Below are positions 28,427 through 38,600 of a stretch of 64,000 nt of DNA, piece by piece (within the stretch, counting starts at the first letter, position 1; each line of letters starts with the position of its first letter). Location of the stretch: NCBI RefSeq assembly GCF_004348825.1, contig NZ_SMJU01000005.1:221747-285746 (forward strand), in the 5' to 3' direction. The notes beneath the pieces are model-generated. The model worked only from the letters and a program-made list of their open reading frames with translations, made no database searches and was not told where the DNA came from. Position numbers and translations under genes: made by a program. Source of the stretch: Arundinibacter roseus. GTDB taxonomy: Bacteria > Bacteroidota > Bacteroidia > Cytophagales > Spirosomataceae.

Positions 28427-29932
28427 TTATTTTTTTGAGATATTCAGACTATCCGGTGCAGCATTTGCTCCGGCTTTCAGGAAATTTGCAACGGCTTTTT
28501 CGTCCCAGCCGGTCAGCACGCTCATGTCGGGCCGAGCTTTTTTCAAAGCCTCAATTCCTGCTTCTGTCACTGCCGATTTCCAGACATACACCTGTTTTAG
28601 CGCTTTATGCTCAGAAAGAGCTAATAATCCTTTATCAGTTACTTTTGTTCCAATCAAATTGAGCAATTCCAGGTACGGCATATCTTTTAATTGTTGCAGG
28701 CCCGTGTCGCTTATCTGCGTTCGTTCGAGGTACAGCTTATTCAAATTTTTCAGCTTTGCTATTTCCGGCATTCCGGCATCGGTCAGGCGAGTATCACTCA
28801 ATTTTAGCCACACAATTTGCTCCGCAAGCGGACTTAACAACGCACTTTGTTCGTCCGAAAAGGCAGGAAAATTGATAGCACTGACTTCCAGCATATGTTG
28901 CTCTTTGGCCAAAGGCACTACCAAAACCTGCACCTTTTGCAAAGCCGATACGGCCGACGCATCCGGAGCATCAACTTCAAGATTTTGAATTAGTGACTGC
29001 GAAGGGATAGTTTCCGATTTGGAACTGCCGCCAGTGCTCAGCGAGGCTAAGGCAGGTTTGATCGCTTCGGTAGGGGTAAGTTCAGCCACTTTTTTGGTAG
29101 CCGACGCCCCCTGATCAATCCACCAGCCAATCAGCGCAACCTGCGATTCTGATAGCTGTGGTTTGCCTTTGGGTGGCATGTGCTCATCGTCTTCGAGCGG
29201 CAGTAAACAGCGTTTCAGCATTTCGCTATCGAGGCTTTTTCCTGCTACAAAAATGGCCCCATTTTCGCCTCCTTTGGAAAGATGCTCGTACGAGTCCATG
29301 CGCAGTTTACCTTTTTGCTTGGTCGCATTGTGGCATTGAATGCAATGTACATTGAGTACGGGCTGTACAATATCCTGATACACAACGGCCTCCGGAATAT
29401 TGGCAATGGGTTTGATTTCATAGGCACCTGTTTGGCGGGGAGGCATTCCGGCCAGCGAACGGAAAGGTTCGGGCGTGTATTGCGTGAGGTACTCTTCTCC
29501 GTGCGTAAGGCCACCGCCCAAATGTCCAGTAGATAGGAGCAGCAACGTTGAAATTCCAAGAGCAGGTACATACAGGGCCGTCAACACCGGCACACGATTG
29601 GCCAGAAAATCAGACTTCACCAGCCACGCTACCGATGCCCACACCGCCACGCCAATTCCCTGCCATTGGTGCTGTTCCAGGAGTTCTTCCTCGTAGCCTC
29701 CACCCAATGAAAGCAAGTATCCGGCGCCACAGGCAAAAATAGCGCTCAGTGCGGACCAGCCCAGAATAAAACGCAGGACATCCTGACTAATTGAAATTTT
29801 CCCTAGTCGATTTCCCAGTTCGAGCAATGCCGCCAAAAGTAAAAATCCGATGGGAAGGTGAACCAGCACCGGATGGAAGCGCCCCAGAAAAAGTGCCCAA
29901 TCGGTAGCTTGCAGAAGGAGAGTCAGGAACAT
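28427..29932 (-). CDS. DUF2231 membrane protein fused to c-type cytochrome and leucine-rich repeats
   Basis: The 501-residue protein has four or so transmembrane segments at about residues 15-140 (HPVLVHLPIGFLLLAALLEL is typical of DUF2231). A PSCyt1-type haem domain follows, with C197-x-x-C200-H201 and a later MPPKGKPQLS containing a possible Met ligand. From about 310 to 480 there are leucine-rich repeats with the period LSDTRLTDAGMPEIAKLKNL and LERTQISDTGLQQLKDM. It is probably anchored in the inner membrane with the haem and LRR domains in the periplasm. It is the last gene of a minus-strand set with DUF1501 and PSD1 proteins. Its function is unknown; electron transfer is plausible. Confidence 0.86.
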   Translation of the reverse strand: MFLTLLLQATDWALFLGRFHPVLVHLPIGFLLLAALLELGNRLGKISISQDVLRFILGWSALSAIFACGAGYLLSLGGGYEEELLEQHQWQGIGVAVWASVAWLVKSDFLANRVPVLTALYVPALGISTLLLLSTGHLGGGLTHGEEYLTQYTPEPFRSLAGMPPRQTGAYEIKPIANIPEAVVYQDIVQPVLNVHCIQCHNATKQKGKLRMDSYEHLSKGGENGAIFVAGKSLDSEMLKRCLLPLEDDEHMPPKGKPQLSESQVALIGWWIDQGASATKKVAELTPTEAIKPALASLSTGGSSKSETIPSQSLIQNLEVDAPDASAVSALQKVQVLVVPLAKEQHMLEVSAINFPAFSDEQSALLSPLAEQIVWLKLSDTRLTDAGMPEIAKLKNLNKLYLERTQISDTGLQQLKDMPYLELLNLIGTKVTDKGLLALSEHKALKQVYVWKSAVTEAGIEALKKARPDMSVLTGWDEKAVANFLKAGANAAPDSLNISKK

Positions 29933-29976
29933 AGAAAAGCAATAGAATTAGTTTACTTCAAGGATTGAATGAAAAA

Positions 29977-30297
29977 TTACAGCCGGAACATTTCGGGACA
30001 AGCTGCTACCACGGGAGAGTTATCTGGGTTGACCTCCATGAGGTCGGCCATGTAGTCCCACCACCGCTTCATAATAGGCAGCGCGGCAAGCTCAGCCGTG
30101 GTGTCGGGTGCAGCTACTTTTTGAAAAGCAAAAAGGGCGAGAGTAGCTTCATCTAAAAAAATGTAGTATTCGATGATCCCGGCCATTGTCAAAAGCTCCC
30201 GCAACTCAGGCCACAGTTCGTCATGACGTTTTTTATATTCAGCCACAAACCCTGGTTTCAGCTGCATTTTAAACGCATGAATACGTTCGTCGTTCAT
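29977..30297 (-). CDS. rhaM: L-rhamnose mutarotase
   Basis: The 106-residue protein matches the L-rhamnose mutarotase (RhaM/YiiL) family in length and motifs: an N-terminal AFKMQLKPG strand, RHDELWPELRELL, YYIFLDE and a C-terminal WWDYMADLME. It would interconvert alpha and beta anomers of L-rhamnose in the cytoplasm, aiding L-rhamnose breakdown. No rhamnose isomerase, kinase or aldolase gene lies in the window. It sits between the DUF1501 gene and the cytochrome-LRR gene, 44 bp from the latter, which suggests these genes serve rhamnose-containing substrates. Confidence 0.92.
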   Translation of the reverse strand: MNDERIHAFKMQLKPGFVAEYKKRHDELWPELRELLTMAGIIEYYIFLDEATLALFAFQKVAAPDTTAELAALPIMKRWWDYMADLMEVNPDNSPVVAACPEMFRL

Positions 30298-30453
30298 TTA
30301 GGTTTTTGGTTAAAGGGGTCTTTTAATTGAAACTGAAAGATAATTGTACAAAAAGGGTTTAAACTATATTTCTAGAAAACCAATTTAAATATCTATAAAT
30401 CAATTATTTATATAAAGCTAATTGCTAACGAACTAATCGCTAACAGCTACTCA

Positions 30454-31926
30454 TCACGCAAGAATCGGTGTAATCACTTTTCCAGCGGTATCGGTCAAAC
30501 GAAAGTTACGGCCCTGGAATGGATAGGTAAATTTCTCATGATCGAAGCCCAGCAAATGCTGTATTGTGGCCTGCAAATCGTGCACATGGGTTTTGTCTTT
30601 TACTCCATAATATCCCAAATCATCGGTTTCGCCATGGCTGTATCCTTTTTTCACACCTCCCCCAGCCATCCACATCGTAAATGCTTCCAGGTGATGATCG
30701 CGCCCCATAAATGGCAGGGTTTGGCCGTTGCGGTTTTCCTGCATCGGCGTGCGGCCAAACTCCCCGCCCCAAACCACGAGCGTTTCGTCGAGCAGGCCCC
30801 TCATTTTCAGATCCTGCAACAGCGCCGCCACGGCCTGATCAGACTCCCGGCATTTGTCGCGCAGCCCGATTTCCAGCGCGCCATCCGGTCCGGTGCCGTG
30901 GGTATCCCAGCCCCAGTCAAAAAGTTGAACAAATCGAACGCCATTTTCGACCAGTTTTCGAGCCAGCAAACAATTCATGGCAAACGAGCCTTCACCAGCT
31001 TTTACTCCGTACATATCCAGCATGTAGGCCGGTTCTTTGGACACATCCATTACTTCGGGCACCGACATCTGCATCCTGAATGCCATTTCGTATTGGCTAA
31101 TTCGCGTCAGGATTTCGGGGTCTTGTACCTCTTCGTAGGTTTGGCGGTTTATTTCATTAATTGCCTCAATCGTCTGCTTTCTAATATTCCGGTTCATGCC
31201 ATTCGGATCAGACACGTAAAGCACCGGGTCGCCACCGGTGCGGCATTGGACGCCCTGATAGACCGTAGGCAAAAAGCCACTCCCCCATACGCTTTTGCCC
31301 GCATCGGGCTGCTTGCCGCCGGATGCCAGCACAATGAAGCCGGGCAAATTCTGATTTTCTGAACCCAGTCCATACACCGACCATGCGCCCAGACTTGGCC
31401 GACCCAACCGGGCGCTGCCGGTGTGCATCAATAGCTGAGCCGGGGCATGATTGAACTGATCGGTATGCATGGCTTTCAGAAAAGAGACTTCGTCGGACAT
31501 GGTTTGCAGGTACGGCAGATAATCCGAAATCCAGGCACCCGATTGTCCATGCTGTTTAAAACTCCCCTGCGGGCCAAGCATCTTGGGTACTCCCTGAATG
31601 AACGCAAATTTTTTACCTTCCAGAAATTCCGATGGGCAATCCTTGCCGTGGTATTTGGCCAGTTCGGGTTTAAAATCAAAAAGTTCGAGCTGCGAAGGCG
31701 CTCCTGCCATGTGAATATAAATTACGCGCTTGGCTTTCGGTGCAAACTGCGGCATACGAACGGCCATCGGATCGGTGGCAGTGGCGGCTGTGCCGGTGGA
31801 GCCGCAACTGCCCAGCAACGAGCCAAGTCCCAGCGCGCCCAGGCCAAAGCTGCACTCTTTCAAAAAATGACGCCGGGTTTTTTGCTTCAAATCTTCGTAG
31901 TGAAGTTCTCTGAGTAGCTTATCCAT
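30454..31926 (-). CDS. DUF1501 protein with Tat signal
   Basis: The 490-residue protein has a Tat-like signal (TRRHFLKECSFGLGALGLG, about residues 17-36). It then shows the DUF1501 fold, a sulfatase/alkaline phosphatase-like family: VIYIHMAGAPSQLELFDFKP, then VSFLKAMHTDQFNHAPAQL, FDWGWDTHG and GEFGRTPM. DUF1501 genes are typically paired with PSD1 cytochrome genes, as here, 44 bp downstream of one. No reaction has been established that I know of. The Tat signal implies folding with cofactor before export to the periplasm. Confidence 0.9.
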   Translation of the reverse strand: MDKLLRELHYEDLKQKTRRHFLKECSFGLGALGLGSLLGSCGSTGTAATATDPMAVRMPQFAPKAKRVIYIHMAGAPSQLELFDFKPELAKYHGKDCPSEFLEGKKFAFIQGVPKMLGPQGSFKQHGQSGAWISDYLPYLQTMSDEVSFLKAMHTDQFNHAPAQLLMHTGSARLGRPSLGAWSVYGLGSENQNLPGFIVLASGGKQPDAGKSVWGSGFLPTVYQGVQCRTGGDPVLYVSDPNGMNRNIRKQTIEAINEINRQTYEEVQDPEILTRISQYEMAFRMQMSVPEVMDVSKEPAYMLDMYGVKAGEGSFAMNCLLARKLVENGVRFVQLFDWGWDTHGTGPDGALEIGLRDKCRESDQAVAALLQDLKMRGLLDETLVVWGGEFGRTPMQENRNGQTLPFMGRDHHLEAFTMWMAGGGVKKGYSHGETDDLGYYGVKDKTHVHDLQATIQHLLGFDHEKFTYPFQGRNFRLTDTAGKVITPILA

Positions 31927-31970
31927 AGTATATGTATATAGATTCTTTAACCTGTCTGTTCTAAACTAAT

Positions 31971-34727
31971 TTACTCCTTCGTCACGACTTCATCCAGATT
32001 CAACAAAACATTGGCCGTAATGGTCAATGCCGCCAGTTCGGGAGTTTTTCGTTGGGATTTGGTAAAAACCAGCAGGCTATCAATTTCTGCCGGATGAGCT
32101 TTGTATTCACTTAATGCCTGTTGGTACACTTTCAGAGCAACATTCAGGCTGTTTTGTTTCATGGGCTTAAAGGTCAACTGCTGATACCCCAGCCGAAGCT
32201 GTTGTTCGGGTGTTTTGGCTTTTTGCTGCATCACCTCAGCCAGTTGCTGAGCCGCCTGCAAATACACCGGGTCATTGAGCGTGACCAGCGCTTGCAGCGG
32301 GGTATTGGTTCGGATGCGGCGCGATTGGCAAAACTCCCGGCTCGGGGCATCAAAAGTTGTCATCGATGGATAAGGTGCAGTACGCTTCCAGTAGGTATAC
32401 AACGCCCGGCGGTAGCGGTCTTCGCCTTCGCTGAGTATCCAGGACTCACCGCTGTACGGCGAAAGCCAAATTCCCTCCGGCTGTGGAGGCATCACGCCCG
32501 GTCCGTACATTTTTTTGGAAAGCAGCCCGCTCACCGCCAAAGCCTGATCACGCACCTGCTCGGCGCTCAGTCGCACCCGTGGCCCGCGCGACAGCCAGGT
32601 GTTGTACGGGTCTTTTTCAATTTTTTGTCGGTCAGTAGCGGAGCTTTGCCGATAGGTAGCTGATAGTACTATTTGTTTAAGCAGCTTTTTTGTACTCCAT
32701 CCCTGTTCCTCCATATAAGAGGCCGCCAGCCAGTCGAGCAGCTCACGGTGGGTCGGTTCTATACCCTGCGAGCCAAAGTCTTCTACGGTTTCTACAATCC
32801 CCGTTCCAAACAGCTGCTCCCAAAGCCGATTGACCATGACGCGGGCCGTCAGCGGATTTTGCCGGTCTACAATCCAGCGGGCCAGGGTCAGGCGGTCGGC
32901 GGGTTTGTTTTTAGGAATTTTTCCGAGAGATGCCGGCACATCCGGCCATACTTCCTTGCCAGGTACCAGCCAGTTGCCGCGTTCGTATACGTGCGTCTTC
33001 CGGGCCAGATGTCCCCGCCCCTCCCACAAAATCGGGGTGCTTGGCGTACGGCTCATCAGAAGTTGCGTGTAGTCTTTTTTGATTTGGGCAAAACCCGGTT
33101 GATTCTCACCCGGAAGATTCTTTTGGAAAGCAACCCATTTAATCTGTATCCATTTTTCCGGATTTTTAGGGCTGTTAAATTCCAGATACAGCGAATGCGT
33201 GCCCGTAATCGGTGGCAAAGGAATAAACAGGACTGTATCGCGCTTCGGAATGGCCACTTTTGCCAGCAACTTGCCTCGCAGAGAATCCAGCCGCAAGGTC
33301 ATCGTAGCCGACTCGGCACCCGTCGAAACACTCAGTAACATTTGCTCTTTTCCGGTCAGCGGCACGCCTTTGATCCGGGTTGAACCTTCGTGCTGCCCGC
33401 CATAAAACTTAGCATCTAGCAGCGAAGATTTTACATACTCGTCAAAATCGTGGGAGTTAATTTTAGGCTCCATGATCCGCACAAACTGCGTCACTTCCTG
33501 CGCCTGCTTAGAGTCAAAATCAGTAACCCATGCCCTTAGCCGCTGGACGCGTAGCGAGTCTTCTCCCTTAAAAAACCGAAGAGTAGGCGTGTCTGTTGTT
33601 ACGTCCTCATCGCGGGTATTATTAAAGAACGCCATATATTTATAGTACTCCTCATGCCGGATCGGGTCGTAAGGGTGGCTGTGGCACTGGACACAGGCAA
33701 AGGTTGTCCCCTGCCACACTTCCCAGGTCGTATTGACCCGGTCCATGAGTGCCGCCACCCGGAATTCTTCATCCTGCGTTCCACCTTCGTCATTATTCAT
33801 CGTATTTCGGTGAAAACCAGTCGCAATCAATTTCTCGTCATCGGGCAAAGCACCCGGTGCGCCAGGCATCAAATCTCCGGCCAGCTGTTCGGTTGTGAAA
33901 ACATCATACGGTTTATCGGCATTGAAGGCCCGAATCACGTAGTCGCGGTAGGGCCAAATACTCCGTCCGGGGTCGCGCTCGTATCCTTTGGTGTCGGCAT
34001 AGCGCGCCAGATCCATCCAAAGGGCAGCCCATCGCTCGCCATAGGCAGACGATTTCAGGAGTTGATCCACTACTTTTTCGTAGGCATTTGGGGAAGTATC
34101 TCTAACAAATGCCTCCACTTGCTGAGGGGTCGGGGGCAGGCCGGTAAGGTCCAGGCTTACGCGCCGAATCAGCGTGGGGCGATCAGCCTCAGGAGCCGGG
34201 CTTAATTTCTTTTCTTTCAGCTTTTCAAGAACAAAGTGATCAATTTCATTTTTTGCCCAGCCTGCTTCGTCCGACTCGCCAAAGCTGAGCCGAGCCAGCA
34301 GGCTGCCATTGGATGGAACCTTTGGCCGAACCACGGGCAAGTAGGCCCAATGCGTACCCCACTTGGCTCCCTGATTGATCCACTTTTTCAGAATATCTAC
34401 TTCTTCATCCGACAAAGGCGGGCCATCTTTGGGCATTTTTTCCTCGGGGTCATCCGTCAGAATCCGGCGAATCATCTCGCTTGCGTCGGCGTCGCCCCGC
34501 ACCACGGGATGTTTTCCTGACTTGCCCGGTTCGAGCATTTCAGACTCAAAGAGGAAACTCACATTTCCGGCCTTTTTAACGCCCCCATGACAGCCCATGC
34601 ATTGTTTATTCAGAATGGGCTTTACTTCGGTGTTAAAATCTATGTCTTTTTCAAAAGGGCTGATCCAGAAAAACAAAAGGGCTATAAAAACACCCGCCGG
34701 AGCCAGTATGACAAAATTTCTTTTCAT
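31971..34727 (-). CDS. PSD1-type protein: planctomycete cytochrome c, DUF1549 and DUF1553 domains
   Basis: The 918-residue protein has an N-terminal membrane anchor (about 5-22). A haem-binding domain has C43-x-x-C46-H47, a DUF1549 domain lies at about 150-360 with a second CxxCH (CVQCHSH), and DUF1553 lies at about 640-880 (ADRLTLARWIVDRQNPLTARVMVNRLWEQLFGTG split across the domain start). A CBM-like region may lie between them. This architecture is common in planctomycetes and in Spirosoma-like Bacteroidota. It is the first gene of the block with DUF1501, RhaM and cytochrome-LRR genes. Its biochemical role is unknown. Confidence 0.92.
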   Translation of the reverse strand: MKRNFVILAPAGVFIALLFFWISPFEKDIDFNTEVKPILNKQCMGCHGGVKKAGNVSFLFESEMLEPGKSGKHPVVRGDADASEMIRRILTDDPEEKMPKDGPPLSDEEVDILKKWINQGAKWGTHWAYLPVVRPKVPSNGSLLARLSFGESDEAGWAKNEIDHFVLEKLKEKKLSPAPEADRPTLIRRVSLDLTGLPPTPQQVEAFVRDTSPNAYEKVVDQLLKSSAYGERWAALWMDLARYADTKGYERDPGRSIWPYRDYVIRAFNADKPYDVFTTEQLAGDLMPGAPGALPDDEKLIATGFHRNTMNNDEGGTQDEEFRVAALMDRVNTTWEVWQGTTFACVQCHSHPYDPIRHEEYYKYMAFFNNTRDEDVTTDTPTLRFFKGEDSLRVQRLRAWVTDFDSKQAQEVTQFVRIMEPKINSHDFDEYVKSSLLDAKFYGGQHEGSTRIKGVPLTGKEQMLLSVSTGAESATMTLRLDSLRGKLLAKVAIPKRDTVLFIPLPPITGTHSLYLEFNSPKNPEKWIQIKWVAFQKNLPGENQPGFAQIKKDYTQLLMSRTPSTPILWEGRGHLARKTHVYERGNWLVPGKEVWPDVPASLGKIPKNKPADRLTLARWIVDRQNPLTARVMVNRLWEQLFGTGIVETVEDFGSQGIEPTHRELLDWLAASYMEEQGWSTKKLLKQIVLSATYRQSSATDRQKIEKDPYNTWLSRGPRVRLSAEQVRDQALAVSGLLSKKMYGPGVMPPQPEGIWLSPYSGESWILSEGEDRYRRALYTYWKRTAPYPSMTTFDAPSREFCQSRRIRTNTPLQALVTLNDPVYLQAAQQLAEVMQQKAKTPEQQLRLGYQQLTFKPMKQNSLNVALKVYQQALSEYKAHPAEIDSLLVFTKSQRKTPELAALTITANVLLNLDEVVTKE

Positions 34728-35360
34728 GAAACGGTACGACTAAAAAACGGATATAGGGATGTATTTCCTGGGGCTGCCTGCAATTTGAAAAGTTACTTGT
34801 TAGTAATTCAAAGAATAATCAGGCTTGATTTTACCCAGCCTGTCGGCAAATAGTTGGCCGTCAAGTGTATGCAACTTTTAAGCAAATTGGATACCTGACC
34901 GATTTTATCAATCGAAAACCTTTGCAAATGAAACTTGATATTACTTTACCAGTTTTTTTTATTACTTTTTTTCCAAATCACTATAAATCAAGTTTTTAGA
35001 AGACTTACTCGAAGATTTGAATAAAAATACGACCTAAAAATCAGCCGAATTTTTTTATCAAAATAAAATATTAGATAAGTGCAATTAAATTTGGTGATTC
35101 ATAGTTAAAACCTACTATATGTTCTAGAATAGTTAAATTTTTATTAAAAAAAATTTGGCATATATCGACTTTAACAATATATTTGATATGTGGTTTTGAA
35201 AATAACCCAACTTCATAATGTAAAGCAACATTTCATGCCGCACTAGACATGTTGCCGAACAACGAAGAAATGTACAACTGCCGAACCCATAGTTGAAGAA
35301 CCATGTGGGCTCCTGTGGTTACATATATTTCTTCCAATCAAGTTACGTATATCCAGGAAC
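34728..35360. other. A/T-rich part of divergent intergenic region
   Basis: This stretch separates the divergent PSD1 gene (minus) and SusC gene (plus). It is strongly A/T-rich from about 34900 to 35210 and contains no credible gene. Promoters for both directions are expected here, but I could not assign -33/-7 elements with confidence. Confidence 0.5.
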
Positions 35361-35374
35361 GATTCGGGTTAATT

Positions 35375-35604
35375 GATCTGTAAAATGTACAGATCCAGGA
35401 AATTATTTGCCTGCATTTTCAGGCATTTGACAAGCCCTGACCCTGAGTCAACACTACGAATTTGCAGCAGAATACAACAAGGTCAAACCAGTCAATATAG
35501 GGTTAACGCTTTCCGGAAAAGCATCTCTACCAGGATTATGGCTGTGGGGTTCGTTCGCAAGTGTGTGCGGCCCACGAGCAGGACGAACAGCCACAGCCAT
35601 AACC
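35375..35604 (+). promoter_or_regulatory. Hairpin-rich putative leader upstream of SusC
   Basis: Four successive hairpins lie in less than 240 bases. They are GATCTGTA/TACAGATC (35375-35382 with 35388-35395), TGCCTG/CAGGCA (35408-35413 with 35420-35425), GCTTT/AAAGC (35508-35512 with 35518-35522), and a long-range stem TTATGGCTGTGG/CCACAGCCATAA (35536-35547 with 35591-35602). The last is extended by GTTCG/CGAAC (35549-35553 with 35584-35588). The segment ends about 65 bp before the SusC start and is less A/T-rich than its surroundings. It may be a structured 5' leader or small RNA. An open frame over it has no recognisable protein features. Confidence 0.5.
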
Positions 35605-35668
35605 TTTGTCCCGATGAGGGGCAGGTCCAATCTATCATTCTTAATTTAAACTAACCGGAGTAATACTA

Positions 35669-38600
35669 ATGAGGAAAACTGTACTACTACTCTTACTGGG
35701 CTGTTTGTGCTCAACCTTCAGCATGGCGCAGGTCAGGCAGTTGAGCGGAAAAATAACAGCGGCTGAGGACGGCCTTGGCTTACCGGGCGCCTCCCTGATT
35801 TACAAAGGCACAAACATAGGCTCAAACGCAGATTCTGACGGTAATTTCAAAATAACCGTCCCCGACGACGGTATTTTGGTTGTTTCATTTGTAGGTTTCC
35901 TGTCACAGGAAGTCCCCATCGGAAACCAAACCTCCTTTGATATAAAACTTTCAGCCGATACCCGGCAGCTGGCCGAAGTGGTTGTTACTGCTTTTGGTAT
36001 TGAACGCGAGAAAAAAGCACTTGGATATAGTGTACAGGAAATCAAAGGAAGCGCCCTGACCGAATCGCGCTCGACCAACGTGGTGAATGGACTTTCGGGC
36101 AAAGTAGCCGGTGTGCGGATTCAGTCTAATGGCGGCCCCGGAAGCGGCTCTACGATTCAGATCAGGGGTTCGTCGTCTATTTCCGGAAACAACCAACCGC
36201 TCATTGTTATCGACGGAGTACCGATGGACCAAAGCGCAAGTAAGCAATTGGGCGGCGGAATTTCGGAAGTAAATCCAGACGACATTAAGGAAATGTCCGT
36301 TTTGAAAGGTCCTAACGCAGCGGCACTTTACGGCTCACGGGCAGCCAACGGTGTAATTTTGATTACAACCAAAAACGGTCAGGGAACCAAAGGATTGGGT
36401 ATTGATTTCAATTCCAACGTAACCTTCGAGCGTCCCTGGATCAAGCCTGATTTTCAGAATACCTACGGTGGTGGCAATGGCTACCGGACCTGGTACAGCG
36501 ATGGCTGGAGCGGGTCGATTACCAATCCAACGGAAATTCAGCAATACCGTCAGGTGTACGATGCCCGTTACCCGCTTGCCGGCTCTGCCGGGACGGACGA
36601 AAGCTGGGGCGCCCCGATGGACGGTCGCCTGGTGCGTCATTGGTGGAGTGGAGAAGAAGTAGCTCCGCTTACCCCTCAACCCAACAACTGGGAAGAATAC
36701 TGGGCTACCGGTCAGACGATTTCAAACAGCGTGGCTCTTTCGGGGGGCAATGACAAAGGCTTTTTTCGGATGTCGCTGGGACGGGTAGATCAAAAAGGAA
36801 TCATGTACTACAACGATTTTAACCGGACTAACTTCCGCTTAAACTCCGGCTATAATCTGGCCAAAAATCTGAGCGTAACCGTTTCAGGAGAATACATCAA
36901 ATCGGGCGCTGAGAACCGTAGCTTTACGGCTGGTCAGCAGTTTATTTGGGCACACCGTCATACGTCCTGGGAGCAGATCCGTAACTACGAAGACTACGAA
37001 GCTACGCACATTCAGCGGGCAGTAGCAGGCAAGCCGGCCGATACTGATCCACCAAACTGGCAGCACACATTTTTCACAAACCCATTCTTTACCTCACGGG
37101 AGCTGCCTTTTGGCAACGAAAAAGATCGTTTGCTGGGAAACATTGCGCTGAACTACAAAATCCTGCCTTCGCTAAGCCTGATGGTTCGTAGTGGTACAGA
37201 CGTATGGTCTGACACCCGGATCAACGTAACCAACTTTGCCCGGGTTCGGAATGGCAATTATACACCGGGAAGTTTCAACGAAGAAGTGTTGAGAAGCCAG
37301 GAAACAAACCACGATTTTATCCTGACCTTCAATAAAAATATCACGCCTGACTTCACTACAAACGTTCAGTTTGGGGGAATTAACCGCACGAACTACTACA
37401 AAAGAAACTACTTCAACGTAGGAGAAATGGTAGTAGATGGTATTTTTAACGCTGGTAATTCTGTACCAAGTCGTAATACCATTCAAAGTTCCATTCGGAA
37501 ATCAGAAGTTCAAAGTCTTTTTGCTGCTGCAAATTTCGGCTGGCGCAACATGCTTTTCCTTGACCTGACTGCTCGTAACGACTGGTCGAGTACGCTTCCC
37601 ACGAGTGCTCAGTCGTACTTCTACCCTTCTGCTTCTGTGAGCGCGGTGGTTACGGACCTTTTGAATGTTCAGAGTGATATATTGACTTTTGCCAAAGTGC
37701 GTGCCAGTTTGGCACAGGTAGGAAATGACGCCGATCCGTACCAATTGGCGCAGACCTTTTTGTCGAGTGGCTCCTGGAATGGTTCGCTTCCAAAGTTCAC
37801 AGAAAGTGTTTCGATTGCAAACTCAGGCTTGAAACCAGAAATCACGACCGGCCTTGAACTTGGGGCAGATCTGCGCTTCTTCCGTGGAAAAGTTGGACTT
37901 GACGCTACCTACTATGAGCAGACGACCAACAATCAGATTTTGGGAGTAGAAATCTCCAAGGCTACGGGCTACGACCGCCGGATTTTGAACGCAGGCGAAA
38001 TTACGAACAAAGGAATTGAGTTGACGCTCTCGGGAACTCCTATTAAGCTCGACAACGGATTTACCTGGGATGTATCACTCAACTACGCCCGCAACCGTAA
38101 TAAAGTAGTTGCACTTGCCGAAGGATTAACTACCTATGTACTTGCTTCACAGCGTGGCATGACCTCCGAAGCGCGTGTGGGACAGCCCTATGGTACTTTG
38201 TACGGTGTTGCGTTTCAAAGAGCTCCGGACGGACAAATCATCTATGGCGACAACGGACTTCCGCTCCGCGAAGCCAATCAGCAGATCATCGGAAACATTC
38301 AGCCTGACTGGACGGGTGGTATGCTTAATACGTTCCACCTGAAAGGATTTACGTTAACGGCTCTGGTAGACGTGCGTATGGGTGGTGATATTTATGATGA
38401 AGGAACAGGAACGGGCCGCTGGACAGGTCAGTATGCAGAAACAGCCCTGGGTCGTGAGGAAGGCGTAATCGGTAAAGGCGTACGCGCCCTGACCGCTGCG
38501 GATGGCTCGGTAAGCTATGTTCCCAACGACATCATCGTGACGGCCAATCAGATGTATGCCTTCAACAACCCACGGAACTACCACGAGGCAGCGATTTTTG

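Noticed and set aside
35373-35654. 93-residue open frame upstream of the third SusC
   Set aside because: No domain, signal or plausible composition; it overlaps the hairpin-rich segment, so a non-coding leader is more likely.
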